Below the pieces are notes generated by a model. That model was given only the letters and a program-made list of their open reading frames with translations, had not been told where the DNA came from and did not search any database. A program made the translations under genes and the position numbers. A DNA stretch of 64,000 nucleotides from the NCBI GenBank assembly GCA_032209605.1, contig JASFXZ010000055.1, positions 186,001-250,000 on the forward strand. Direction: 5' to 3'. Positions 24,961-37,800 of the stretch are shown one piece after another; the first letter of the stretch is position 1, and every line of letters starts with the position of its first letter. The stretch comes from Mactromeris polynyma (lineage: Eukaryota; Mollusca; Bivalvia; Venerida; Mactridae).

Positions 24961-25872
24961 GTGTTAAAACCGAAGTTTGTGTTGGTGGTATATTTATGAA
25001 AGTGAATATCTTACAATGACTGTAATAATTATCATGTGAACTACAGGATTATATCAGAATTAAAAGTATATGTGTGTTTGTGTAAATGACATTATTGATT
25101 AACATACGTACATATTACATTCTCAGTGCTGTTTTCTAAGATTTCTAACATTATTGTAGAAAATAAAACAACATCATCCACTAACTCTGTTCGACATCGA
25201 CCTACCTGGCTGGAACAATGAAGTGTGGAGTAAACGTTATTTTGTGTACCTACATCTGTCTTGACAAAAATGAAGGAGGTTAACTACAATACATAAAATA
25301 CAAACTAGTGATTTACAACACCAACAAAATCAGCGAGGTTTTTGGGAAGATTTATTATGAAATTGAATTCAAACCCATATATAAATGTACGTATGAAAGA
25401 ATGGACCATTGGCGTGCTTTATACGTCGCAAAGTTCAGACTGGGACCGTATATATATATAATGTGTTCCAGGTTCAGGCGACATTGTACATATGGAATGT
25501 TTTGGTCTATCGCAAATCTATCCTCTATGCCGATAAAAACAGATCCAGCTTCAGTATGGCTTCGTGTTAAGAGGAGTACGGAAATACGGACAAGTCAATC
25601 GATGAAAGCTGAGCAAGCCTAACTGCTGCGTCATTGATAATGCAACCTAATTAATTTCGCTTTTAACCCTCGAAATATAATGTTTACTGTTTTCAAAATT
25701 CAACGCTTGGTTAGAACATGCCTCATGAAAGGACAGTAAGTGAATGATATTTAGCACAAGCCATGACCGCGCAATGTTCAGTGTTTTAATTTGTACAGTC
25801 TGTCATACGAGGTTTGTATCTTCCTCAGTCAGAAAATGAATGTTAAACAAATTATAGTATATTACCTTATAT

Positions 25873-25944
25873 GACTCGCGCTATTTTTAGTTATTACGTC
25901 CGTGATATTTATAACGGACGTAATAACTAAAAATAGCGCGAGTC
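25873..25944. promoter_or_regulatory. Perfect 31-bp-arm palindrome, 10-nt loop, two MEF2-type sites
   Basis: The left arm 25873-25903 and right arm 25914-25944 are exact reverse complements, separated by GATATTTATA. Each arm contains CTATTTTTAG (or its complement CTAAAAATAG), a consensus MEF2 site, plus TTACGTCC. It lies about 140 bp upstream of a TATA-like TATTTAAA (about 26082) and about 730 bp upstream of the vWA-gene ATG. Either a symmetric regulatory element or a short foldback transposon. The regulatory reading is inference. Confidence 0.65.
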
Positions 25945-26215
25945 GTTCTCACAGCCATCCACTGCGCATGTCAAGAGGGTAAAAATAGCACGAGCTGTCG
26001 TCTGCTCTGCGCATGTCGGCTAGTTGTTATAGAGCAAGATGAAACATGTCGTTTTGAACATTGACTCTCGACAAACCGAGGGTATTTAAACAGAACGGTG
26101 GGTGTAGGGTAACAGTAAACGTGCCGATATTGATAATACAATATATTTGTGAATATTATATATTGGACAAATTAAAGTTAAGAAATCTTGACGATCTCAT
26201 CAGTACATATATCAG
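25927..26215 (+). promoter_or_regulatory. Promoter and 5' untranslated exon of the vWA gene
   Basis: Two direct copies of a module, TAAAAATAGC(G/A)CGAG followed by CTGCGCATGTC, lie at about 25927-25971 and 25981-26016. TGCGCATG is half of an NRF1-type site. TATTTAAA follows at about 26082. A splice donor ATCAG|GTATGT at 26215 pairs with the ACATTTCAG acceptor at 26593-26601, one base before the coding ATG, so an untranslated first exon of about 100 bp is likely. Confidence 0.5.
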
Positions 26216-26602
26216 GTATGTTTAATACCTTACACATTAAAAAATATGCTATATATTACCTCAATAGTTGTGCAAAAATACTTATTTTTAACGCGTGTGT
26301 TATTATTGACGATAACAAGCTTACGCAAATGAATAAACAGTGATTATTTTGCAACTAGAAAACTTCAACTAAATTGATACATGTTATCACTGACATATTA
26401 ACCATTTATATGTCCGTGATGTTATGATCATAGATTTATCTATCTTTATCTTGATGTACGTAAACAGATACCTAAAAAAAACCGCTGACGGGTGTATTTT
26501 TCATGACGATAATTCATGCCTAAACTTGTCAAACTTATGTTGATCAATACAACATTTTGAAAGACAAATTTTATTTCTTTCAATTTATGTTTACATTTCA
26601 GA

Positions 26603-29600
26603 ATGTCAGGAACTAAGCGAACGCACTCGTTCGCATTTCCCGAGGAGAAAAAATCGAAACTTGCAAAACGCAAGAGCAGCGTCAGGGTATGTTGAAACGT
26701 TTATTCAAGACCGTTAAAACTAACAAGTCATTACAAAATACATTAACGGTAGGAAAGTCTTACAATTCATAATGATAGTGTATTAACCGAAGATCGATAA
26801 AAATGTGATTGAAAAAAAGAAGTTTTATAAATTCTGCTATAGTAAAGTAAGATTTCTATACATAGTATTTCTGAGGCCCAGAAAACGAATGTTTGCTTTT
26901 GTCACTTAAGTTTAAATTCTAACAGTTCCTATTTTATTCTCCTCTTTGATATAACTGTACGGACATAAATTGACTGAATTTGTGTAAATAATAGTAAATT
27001 AGATATCGCTATAAACGTTGACAAAGTTATTGATTGGCCTTATACTCTTTATATACAAGTATTAAACACATTGGTGCAGACAATATTCACTTTTAATGTC
27101 AGATTACACTTACTACACTTGAAAGCTAAATCGGCGGTTGAGAAAAAACACAAAGAAAACTGAAATGACATTTTAATTATTTATTAATTTTGCATATTTA
27201 GTTCTCACTGATCTTCGTATGTAATTATCCCCAACCTTTCTGCAAAACTTTTGTTAAAGTAAATTCCCTTGTTGAAAACAATATTAGGATATTTTTGATA
27301 ATGCAATTGTTTCCCCTTACACCGACTAACAATTTGATGCACATAAAATTATTATGAATTACATAATGAAGTGGCAGTATCAACGTAATAATCAGACAGG
27401 GGTTACTAAGACATCTTATCTAGAGTGAAGATGATAAACGGTTCATATTATGTATTTCAGGTTTCTGCATCTGCACCTCTTGATGCAGGTTCTCCAACAC
27501 CCCCCGCTCTTCGACGTGCCTCTACATTATCAGTGGAGGACGAAGCAATGCCATCTAGCATGCCCACCTTAAAGTCCAAGAGGTCGTCAACAAAACCATC
27601 ATCGCTGACAAAAAAGTCAAGCAGTTTTGTCGAGGAGGGTGTTCTAGTAACAAGGTTATCTGGTCTCCGATCTGGATCTGTTGTAGGTGAAACATCTGCA
27701 TTAACTTCCGGTACGAAAAGTGCTTCATTGACAAAATCGAAGTCGTCTTTGAGTAAATCCGAATCAATTCGCGTGACTGCAGTAGATGAGACAGAACTGA
27801 CTTCTGCAGTCAGTGGTCTTAAATCACATTTGTCGAAAGAGGGTTCCAAGCTATCGAAAACGTCTTCTGTTGTATCAGTTTCTTCATTGTCTGCTTTGGA
27901 GAAACTGTCGTCTGTGAAATCATCTAAAGGAAAAGATTCACTTGCCGACAACAATGTAGAAGATATGGACACTGATGAACCTTCAACGTCAGGCGATCGC
28001 GCCGACACTGTACCATTGCCACCTGGTGGGCTTATGGAAGTTGCTGTCTCATTTGACACAACAGGGTCGATGTATGGCTATTTAGAAGAAGTTAGAGCTA
28101 AAGTACAGGACCTCGTACAAAGACTTCAAGCCGACATTCCAGGTTTGTTAAGCACCCTTTGTAATATGATTATTATTATTTGATAAAAGATTGATAAATA
28201 AACAGAAGTATTCTGATTCAAAAGTGTACGTTTCTATAATATATGAGTTATTTAATATAATACATGTAGCTTCAACGCTTCACTACTGCATATATAAAAC
28301 AATATACATGTATATCTACATTGTCAAGTTTGGTATATACGAATGTTGTAGGCTTATGACTATTGGATATATCTATTTTACAGGCATTAGGATAGCTGTG
28401 ATTGCACATGGCGATTATTGTGACGAGCAAAATTACATTGTTAAATGGGTGGATTTCGGTGCTACCGTTCCAGAGATATGTGACTTTGTGAAAACTGTTT
28501 CAAGAACTGGTGGTGGAGACGGTCCAGAGTGTTACGAACTAGTTCTTCAGAGAACACGCGAGGTGTTGTCATGGACACCCGGTAGTCAACGTATACTGAT
28601 AATGATTGGCGACGATGAACCACATCCTGTTGGGTATACATACAATGGGAAAACATATAATATTGACTGGAGGGAGGAATGCGCCGCTCTAAGAGACATG
28701 GTGAGTACATTGTTTTGCTCGTTTCCTTCTTTGATGACTGTTATCGAATTTCAATTTATACTGCTCGCATAGCTTGGCTCAGTTGCTTGTGGAGGAGCAA
28801 GCTGATACTTGTTGCTACCCACAGGAGCACTGGTTAGTATATGTAACTGAAATACTGTTGAGAAACGGAGTAAAATCCAAAACAAGCAAACAAACCTATA
28901 TTTCGGCATGCGTTTGATTTCATAAATGAGAACGTTCAATATCAATGCAATTAGTTCGTGATTATCTGATTAAAATTTCAAGGTCTTCTATATCTATCTT
29001 TAAATATTTACTATTTTATATTCTAGAATGTGAAAATATATGGTGTCCAGGCTGGGTCAAGGGCAGATTTCTTCTACAAGGAGATAGCAAGTGTCACTGG
29101 TGGGTGCAGACTTAGTTTGCAGAAGCTCAGCAGCATATTTGACATTCTTATGATGATTTGCTACAGGGAGGCCAACCCAGACATGCTCGAGGTAAGAACA
29201 TGCATTCTATCGATATATATGACTAAGATAATAAAAACAAATTCTTCTGATATTAATTTTCTCTTATTTCAAAATGAGCATTGCGGTCAAGTAGGTCACT
29301 TTTCACATTTAGAGATACATGTACATGTATTCTGTCAGTATAATTTAGTTTTATGAACAAGTATCTATTTTCCGATATTTTCAGATATATCAGCAAGAAA
29401 TATTGGATCGTGAAGGTCGTATTGCTGCCGATGTTGCAGCGATGACAAAAACATTCGGTGTTAAATCAAAAACCACCACAGCGAAGAAGCCAGTCGCTGC
29501 AAAGAGAACGGCCGTTACCAAAAAAACAACTGTTGGAAAGAAAACAACCGTTGTCAAAAAAGCAGCCGCTGGTAAGAAAGCAGCCGTTACCAAGACAACG

Positions 29601-30554
29601 ACCGTTGCCAAGAAGGGCGTGAAAGCTTTAACAAAGACTGCAAAAGCTGTAGGAAGCAAAACAAAGAAAAATGCGAAGAAGACAACAAAAACACAAAAGA
29701 AAGCGGCTCTCCGGATAAACAATGTACAAAAAGTAAGAAATCAGCTTGTATTTAGTAAAGTTATTCAGATTTTAACTTAGTAATTGACAATATATTGATA
29801 TATTGATTAAATATTTGCGATATTCAAGTAAATTGGATTAATCATGCAGCGTACGAAGTGTCAATTGATACATGTGAGATTTTACGCTTTAATATGAACC
29901 GTAGAATTTGAGTTTTAAGGTGATGTTAAAAAACAGTATCTTTATTAATAGAAAATCATTTCTATTTTTCAGAGAGAAAAGCTCGGTGACGCTTGTATGA
30001 CAAAGGGTCCCCTGAAAAAGCTAACATGGACGAACTGGGAGTGTGCAGTAGTTCCAGCTATGCCCACAAACAAGATAAAATCCAAATATTCGAAGCTACG
30101 AGTTAACAATGGGTACGGACCAAACAAAATATTTGACTACACGTTCAAACAGCGTGCAATATACGAAATCGCCGTGCAGCTACCGGGAGCTAGAAAGTCT
30201 AGAAAGAAATATCCGATGTACATGTTATCGAAATTTGGTTTTAATAGGGTGATGCACTGGGCTACTCATATTTTAAGGCACAATAAAATACGAGTTGAAA
30301 TTAATAATGTATTGGCTCAAGGTTGCTCTATTTACATTCGAAGAGGAGTTCTCTCCTCCAAACAGGATAACCATTCCCAGAGATTGCAGATGAAACCGAT
30401 AGAAGAATATATTAGAAATAATTATGACTATGCATGGAACAAGTACATCTGGAGACGGACCGCATCAACACCGACAACATTCAAGTTGACACACAGACTA
30501 GTACAAATGAGCAGAGGTGGTAAAAAATATAAACTATCGAACAATGATTTGTAA
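26603..30554 (+). CDS. von Willebrand A-domain protein with histone-H1-like tract and novel C-terminus
   Basis: Coding exons: 26603-26686, 27461-28142, 28384-28700, 29027-29191, 29385-29732, 29973-30554. All splice phases agree, giving 725 residues. Residues 1-215: basic, Ser/Lys/Thr-rich, probably disordered, opening with a KKSKLAKRK-type cluster that looks like a nuclear localisation signal. Residues about 219-415: vWA domain with the MIDAS motif DTTGSM (D227), then GGGDGPECYE (about 298-307) and LIMIGDDEPHP (about 328-337), a pattern shared with vWA domains of the alpha-kinase VWKA type. No kinase is present here. Residues about 444-525: repeats of KKTTV/KKAA(V/A) resembling histone H1 tails. 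Residues 533-725: basic, aromatic-rich (many Y, W, R, K), not recognised. No signal peptide or membrane segment. The composition suggests a nucleic-acid-associated nuclear protein, but function is unknown. Confidence 0.85.
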
Positions 30555-30752
30555 TTTTGTGTAATGCAACATACTGCTGCAAACATAACTAACTGTGCCT
30601 TTCTGTGGAAGGTGATTCAGGTGCATCCCTGTGAAGAAATCCTAGCAGGTAGTTATATGCAGAAATTATGCTACGGCTTCCATGACGGTTTTAAGAATAC
30701 TTATGGAAAATCGGAAGGTTAGTGCAAAGCTATCGTGCCTGATTGTGTACCA

Positions 30753-30758
30753 AATAAA
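30753..30758 (+). terminator. Probable polyadenylation signal of the vWA gene
   Basis: AATAAA about 200 bp after the stop codon, followed by a GT/T-rich stretch. A second hexamer occurs near 31065. Confidence 0.4.
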
Positions 30759-31481
30759 AAATCTGAGTCACAATGGTTTTGCACTAACACTTTGAACTAT
30801 ACTCAGTGTGTTTGTTTTTATAGTTTTTCCTTGGATGAAAGTAACATGCATCATTGTTCATTGTACATTTCATGATACATGTATCTCACAAATTATCGTA
30901 TTGTTGCTACATTTATTGTTTTATACTGGGTACATGATGAATTAACACGGCAGCTCCATTGTATCTTTACAATCAATATAATTCACCCATCTTGCATTAG
31001 TTTTGTTAAATACTTCACATTCCTTTCTTGTCAAACGATTGTTTTATGGGATGAAAGAAGAAATAAAATATTCACAAACGTGCATATTTTGGTGTGTTTT
31101 TTTCTTTATCTTAAGATAAGACGTCACATTGTATTGTTTCGATGGACTACGAAATATATCAACCATATTAACATGCAATAGTCATTTTGCAATACATGTA
31201 CAGCCTTTCATATGTGACTGATCAGCGGAATATATCAGGTCACATGACCAGCATAACGCCTCGTGGCCAGTATGAAACTTATAGGAGGCGAGGTAAAACT
31301 AAATAAATCAAATTTTAGAAATACTTGGTAACATACGGTACCTGATAACAGTATTATATCTCGACATACTTGTTATAAAGCCCGAGAGTAAATTTGCCAA
31401 TTGTAGACGAAATATATATGTACATACAACACGAATATTTGTTTCTGGAAAGATTTTGAAACCAAACATGCAGTTTATTAT

Positions 31482-31650
31482 CTACAGTAAAACCTCAATA
31501 ATAAGACCACCATTGGGACCCTTGAAAACTGATCTTACTAACGAGGTGGTCTTAATATTGAGGTTGAATAGCGAGCAAAATAGTGAAAATAGACTTAAAA
31601 AGTATGTTCTTAATTTTAAGGTGGTAAAAATTGTGTCAGTAAAACGACGT
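31482..31650. mobile_element. CAGTAAAACCTC-family MITE, right end missing
   Basis: Opens with TACAGTAAAACCTCAATAAT and keeps the internal ATTGAGGTTGAATAGCGAG and TTCTTAATTTTAAGGTGG motifs, but the closing AGGTTTTACTGTA is absent. It ends about 220 bp before the DALRD3 start codon, so it may form part of that promoter. Confidence 0.65.
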
Positions 31651-31869
31651 TTCACGATCATTTAAGGGTGACGTGACATGATCATGACCCCAGGATACGC
31701 ACAGATAAATGTAAAAATAAGACTTGGAGCGATTGGTTTACGGTACCCTCCTCTACCACCAGTCCTGTTTCTTATCATGCTTATATCGTACGTTGGAAAG
31801 GGAGACCACTGGTATTAGATTGCTTCTTTGCACCATCGTTGTTATCTCCCTTACAAAGCAGGAGACTTC

Positions 31870-34800
31870 ATGGAGTTGGAACATCACATAAAGATTGCGC
31901 TCGATAGCGAATCTTTAAGTCCGAAACGAATTTCTATCGTTAAGAAATCGAATAAATTCGAGAGTGGAGACATTGTTATACCAAAGGGATGCATTGACAT
32001 TGTTGATAAAGAGGTAATTCTCCATTTGTCATTAGATTTCGCGACTGTTAGATTAGTGACTTGTGGCAGTTGTGTTTCCATCAGATTCTAAATCTGGGGA
32101 AGTATGTCACAAGTTCCTAAATTTCCACTCAAAAGGTGATTTTCAGTGGACCAGATATCTCAGTCGGTTAATATTGAGTGAATACCTGAATGACAATTGG
32201 TACAACATCCACTTAAACAAGTTGAAGCCACATCCTGATTATGATACATTTTTTTCTTACCTTGTGTCTGTTATAGTTTCTTTATTAGGGCACAGACAGG
32301 TAAAGACTGGCAGTGAATAAATATCTAGTGATAATCTTTGATATAGTGTACACTGTGTAATACTAACTACATTTTTAATTGAGAACATGCAAATGAAGTT
32401 TGTTTGGCATTTGGGTATTTCAGAATTACTTTTGAATTGGCCGGGTATTAACTACTGCTTAGCTACTAAATTTCTTTTCAAGTATACCTCCCATTATGGG
32501 CCCAATATGTGGGTACCAGGGTACTTGTCCGCATCTTTGTCACTAATATCTGGAAGATAACCATTCATAGGCAAAGTTAGATTAAAATATGTACATGTAT
32601 CAGGGATTGTGATGTTCATGGTCAAACCTCATTCAAGTTGGATTGGAACCTCTTATGACCTGTGAGTTGGGTGCTCTTCCACTTTGCCTCCCTAAGATGA
32701 TATGTTGCTTTAACTATTCATGTATAAGTACATGTATTTACCAAGTGGATCAATTAATGAAGGAATTCTTTTATTATTTATACAATATGTCATGATAATC
32801 GGGTACAAATTCCACTCATGTATTTGAAAACATTTAAGAATAGTTCAGAACTTCTTCCTTAATGCTTTAATATGTATGCTTCAATGTTTATACAATATAT
32901 AGTTAGGTTATGAAATTATTATTTAATCATGCTGAATGTCCTTGTAAAACTTTGATCTTCTGGAGTGATATGTCCCATTGACATTAACACTTTTTTGCTT
33001 GTATTTCAGGTTTTGTCTCGAGTTAGAAAGAAATTGTTTGAAGAGCTTAATAAAGCTGACTTTCCTGTGACTGAAATAACAGAGGATGCATACAACTGTA
33101 TAGTCATATACTTAGACAGAAAAAAATACTTCCAAAAAGTTATTAAAACTGTAATAAAAGATTTAGACAATTATGGTAAAAGAAAATGTAAACTAGACAA
33201 GACTGTGTTACTTTGCAATGATAATTTAATGAAGAGTGGAAATGGCGAAAGTGTATCCTTGGAATGTTTGAGATCAGCTGTTTTACAGGAACATAGTGCA
33301 TACTTACTACAAAGTCACAGGTTTGTATTTATTTGTTAATGATATATCGTGTTAACTGCAATTTTGTGGGTGAAAGTGAAACCCGTCTAAATACAAATGT
33401 ACATACAATAAAGTAGCAGAGGGACCATTTTTGTTGTCACCCTTTGACATAGTCATAGAAGTTTGTATTGCTTTGAAGTGTTTTGACTTCTGTGTTCTTA
33501 TAGTTTCATCTACCTTCAGCATTTAAGTTAACCTTGATATATACATTGTAATTATAAAATTATTGTTTGTAAAAAAATATCAACTAGATTTAGTTTAAAT
33601 AAAATATTGTTGACCAATTGGCAATATGACAATATTATAAGATAATTTTAGGCCACCAACTATCACCATATAGGATCCTATCAGTGTTGTTTATGTTGTT
33701 TTATGTTGATTACAGCTACTGTGTGATTTCTCCCATCCAGACCGATGTTAGACATAGATTGAAAGATTTCCTACCGCCCGGTCCAGTCTCTCATAGCTAC
33801 GCAGACATCAATCAGAGTGACAGTGATTCTAGGCTTATTTCAGAACCTTTCTTAGAATGTCCGTTCATTACTTCGTCGAACACTATCCTGCAAAGCGAAG
33901 ATTCGTCAAAGAAAAATGAAGACAGTTCTACTATGAAAATCTATGAATTTGATTTGAAAAAGTATCTACTAGACAAAAATTTGCCTGTTGGGAAAAACAA
34001 TTTTGATAAGAATTTAGCTGTATGTTCAGGTTTGTATACACTGCTCTTTTTGTGGTAACATTTTCTTGACCTATCACTTTATTTAACATGGAAAAATGAA
34101 ACTTTTTTTGTATTGAAACATTTCTTTCCCACTACATGTTTTACCTACGCTTGAACAAATTGTCTGTTTCTGGTAAACCACCGGAGGAGCATATAGCCCC
34201 CACTTCGTCTGTCCGTGCTGCATATGTCTGCCCACATACTTGGGAAGCATACATCAGTACTGCCTATGTTCTTCTTTGTGTATATTACAAGAATCAGACA
34301 TATCTTTTAGGTCTTTCATGACCGAAATAGAAACATTAAGTTTATTTTAGGATTGAAAACAATTACAAATCTGTCTGTTTCTTTATTTATAAGAAGCTTG
34401 ACTTTTTTTTCCCTTTCACCACATTATTTGAAGTGTGAACCTAGACCTTTGTCCCTTTCTCCCAAATATTTGAATCATATAAAAGTAAGGCAGTGTTTTT
34501 CAATTACCTTGTTTTCGACTTACAAGGTGACATTTATTTTCAGTATGTGAATCGGATATTCCAACAAAAATATTACAGACAGCATGCACAATATGCCAGT
34601 GTTGTAAGGTGGGTACAGTCTGTCATACTGTTATTTATATTGATTAACAGTGTGTGAATTGGATATTAATGTTGTGTGTTATGTTCTGTAAAGTTACTCT
34701 TAATTTAACTGATTTCTGGAGTTCCGAAACAATATTGGGTTATATGATGAGATAATTATGCATATATTGTTTGTGTTCAATGTTCATCCCTTTGTTGTCG

Positions 34801-37800
34801 GTGATATTGAATTATTGTTTGTGAGCTTGGTGAACTGTAATCTTCTGTGTTTTTAGCTTGCAATGTTGGAGAACAACATTACGTTTGCTGGATTTTAGGT
34901 GTTTGACACAAAGTTGGTTTGACCCACTCGGCCTGATATAGCCAGAGTTTGCCAAATGTGTTTGACTGCCTGACATGTCTGGTAAAAATTCATTCATTCA
35001 GTCTAGGAAAAAGTTGGATTTTACAATAAAATAAGGAGGAAAATAGATTTTTATCCAGATAAGGCTAGTTCTATTTAGCAAACACTTTATGAATTGAGTT
35101 GATTGTAGCACATACAGCTATGTATACATTGCTTACATGTCAAAAGTAATGCTATTTTATCATTCAGGACAATAATGCCACTTTATGCATTCACATCACT
35201 GGACAAAACCAGGCATTCAACAAACAGAAAGTTCATCTCACACTGCAAGTGTTGACAGAAACGGATAACAGAAACATTACCCAGGTAGAAAGTTTTTACT
35301 TTTCTAAATAAATTTATATAATAAATGATATCACAGACGCTTATGATATTATGTCCCATGTATTATTTTAAGTAATGCACTAGTGAACTAACAAATGACT
35401 TGATATTACATATGCGCTGCAGTGATTATGTTTATGTGTGGATAGTTATTTTTACCTACTATTTGTTTATTGGCATTTTTTGATATAAATTATATATTAC
35501 ATTTGTGTTTATGAGTTAAACTACTCGTTTTCAGAAAAGGATAAAACAAGCTTTTTCCATATAATTTGTTAAATTCCATAATATATGACCACTCATATAA
35601 TATCCTCTATATATTTAGTGTAATCAGCATATTCAAGAGCGAAAGCAAAACAAGGCTATCTGCTTATTAACAATATATTGATTGTGTGAGCCGGTCTTCT
35701 TTCAAAAAAATTGTAAATGTGAAATCATTATGTTACATGTGTAATATCCACTGGCTGGGGCCATCACTAGAGCTACAATCTCACAACAACAAAGGGAGTT
35801 CTATGGGGTTCACTCCTAGAAAGAATGAATTACGTGATTTCTTGAATTATCTTTGGAACCTGAAGACATTTTGATGGAGGAAAGTATCTATGGTTGCTAT
35901 GGGCGCAAAGGCATGTTCACTTCTTGTCAAAAAGTTGTTTTATTACTAAATTGTTACAATTTTGATGTTGTTACAGAAACATCTTGTGTATGGAAGTGTT
36001 ACGCAGAGAAAAAGGAGCAAAGACAGTGATATAAGCTGTGCTGAAGATTTATTCAGGTATGATATGAAGGCTTCAGAGCAAATTTGTTGTATCTGCTTTT
36101 TTATAAATACTGTGTTACTGTAGTTTTGCACGGAAATATATAAATACAAAAGTTTGATGGTCAGTTCTGTGTTTGTATTCATCCATTTATCAGTATTTGT
36201 TACTGCTTAAACATTGTCTTGTAGTTAGACATGAATGCCTATGCCATCCCTCTTGTAAAACAATTTCTAGGCATATTTTTCAATGCATTTGTTAGGGTAT
36301 GATGCAATAACATTTGTAAACAATTTAAAAACAACACAGTCTGTTTTATATCTTGTTGTATGTTGTAGTGTTTCATCATTGTAACTTTATGTTTTATGTA
36401 GATTAAGATATGATCAGATGAGACAGGCAGCCATTTTGAAATATAGTGAAGCTGTACATGGTAAGTTTAATCAATGCTACTGTTGTTTTTATTTGACTGA
36501 ATTGCCAAGTATAGCCTAAACTTGTTTATTGTACATCAATTGTGAAACGAGTTCATCCAATTTTTACTTACCACTGTTGAGGATTGCTTCTTGAGTTCCT
36601 AACCAGTACTCTCGCCAAAATCAGGGTTGTGATGTTTGTGGTTCAATCTCATCCAAGACTGGATTACAAACTTAGGACCTTTCATTTAGGAGAATGGTGA
36701 CTCAATCCTGATAATAGTTCAGCCTTATACCAATCTAATATAAAGATCTTGGTTTAAACATTTGTAATGTTGAAGTTATTATTATTATTGTTCAGTATTA
36801 ACAAATACATATATGTAATTGTTGCAAATATCTGAAAAAAATCCTCTCTGTCAAGAAGATAACTTATGTATTTGTTAACAAGTCTGTCAGATAATATATA
36901 TTCCTAACTAGCATCTAAAAGTAAACATTTTAGGTATGATGGGTCTGGTATTTTACTAGAGACTTTGTTCTAAATATTTTACAATGTTTATATACAATTG
37001 ACTTATTTATTTATTTATTTATTTACTGTTGTCAGATATTTAAAATAACTTAAACAGTGGTTTTGAATTTTAATATATTGAAGACATTCTAAATACATAA
37101 TGGCTGACTTTGACAATTGGACTGACAATGATATATCCAAAGTAATTTGTCGTCCACCATTGATGTGGGAAATGTGTTGGATGCATGTGGAAGAACAGTT
37201 TAGTACAGGTTGGTATCACCAGCAAGCTTTCTAGGTCAACAGACCACCATGTATAACTTAAGTGCAGTTGAAACTATGGCGCACAACTTCAACGCAACAA
37301 AATACTGTGTAATAGACTTATGTATTGGTGTATTACAGGTGAAGGCTGGGCTTCTACACTAGAGTCACTTACAAGTGCTTGTATTAAATTTGAAATGCTT
37401 TCCTGCGTTCACCGTAACACAGTAAGTAGTCTAAACTAATTTCTTCCATGATTTTAATTATAATTCATAAAGTTAGTAAGACTTGTTTTCCTGAGTGTTC
37501 ATATAAAAACAATATAACTATTACTTGGACTAGTGTTAATTGTATTTAATAAGGCTGGGTATTTATAGTTAAAAATAATTTAATACATGCTGTGATATTT
37601 TGTGATGTTTTGTTGAATATTAAACCTATTTATAATGGCTGTTTTACGTAACTTTTTTTGCCACTACCCAATACAACAAATGTCAAGGCCTATATGAATT
37701 TACCCAATTATTAACATTATGGAATAGATTGTCCTAGTTTAGGACTGTCTAGTTTTAATAGCCAAACTTCTATTGGGTGACATTAATGTTCGTTTTTTTT

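Noticed and set aside
25308..25622. 104-codon frame upstream of the palindrome
   Set aside because: Start is not supported, composition is not protein-like and no splice partner is visible.
27457..28059. 200-codon minus-strand open frame inside the vWA gene
   Set aside because: It mirrors the Ser/Lys-rich plus-strand exon, whose splice sites and phase are well supported. No splice or start evidence on minus.
29390..29722. 110-codon minus-strand frame with a hydrophobic Val/Phe/Ala composition
   Set aside because: It is the antisense of the Lys/Ala/Thr tract and its composition follows from that.
32063..32320. 85-codon plus-strand frame after DALRD3 exon 1
   Set aside because: Exon 1 splices in phase directly to 33010, giving the alignment expected for DALRD3. 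This stretch is intron 1.
37100..37210. Possible exon with ATGGCTGAC between DALRD3 exons 7 and 8
   Set aside because: Exon 7 (ending at 36460, phase 1) joins exon 8 at 37339 in frame and matches the human order. Including it breaks the match.
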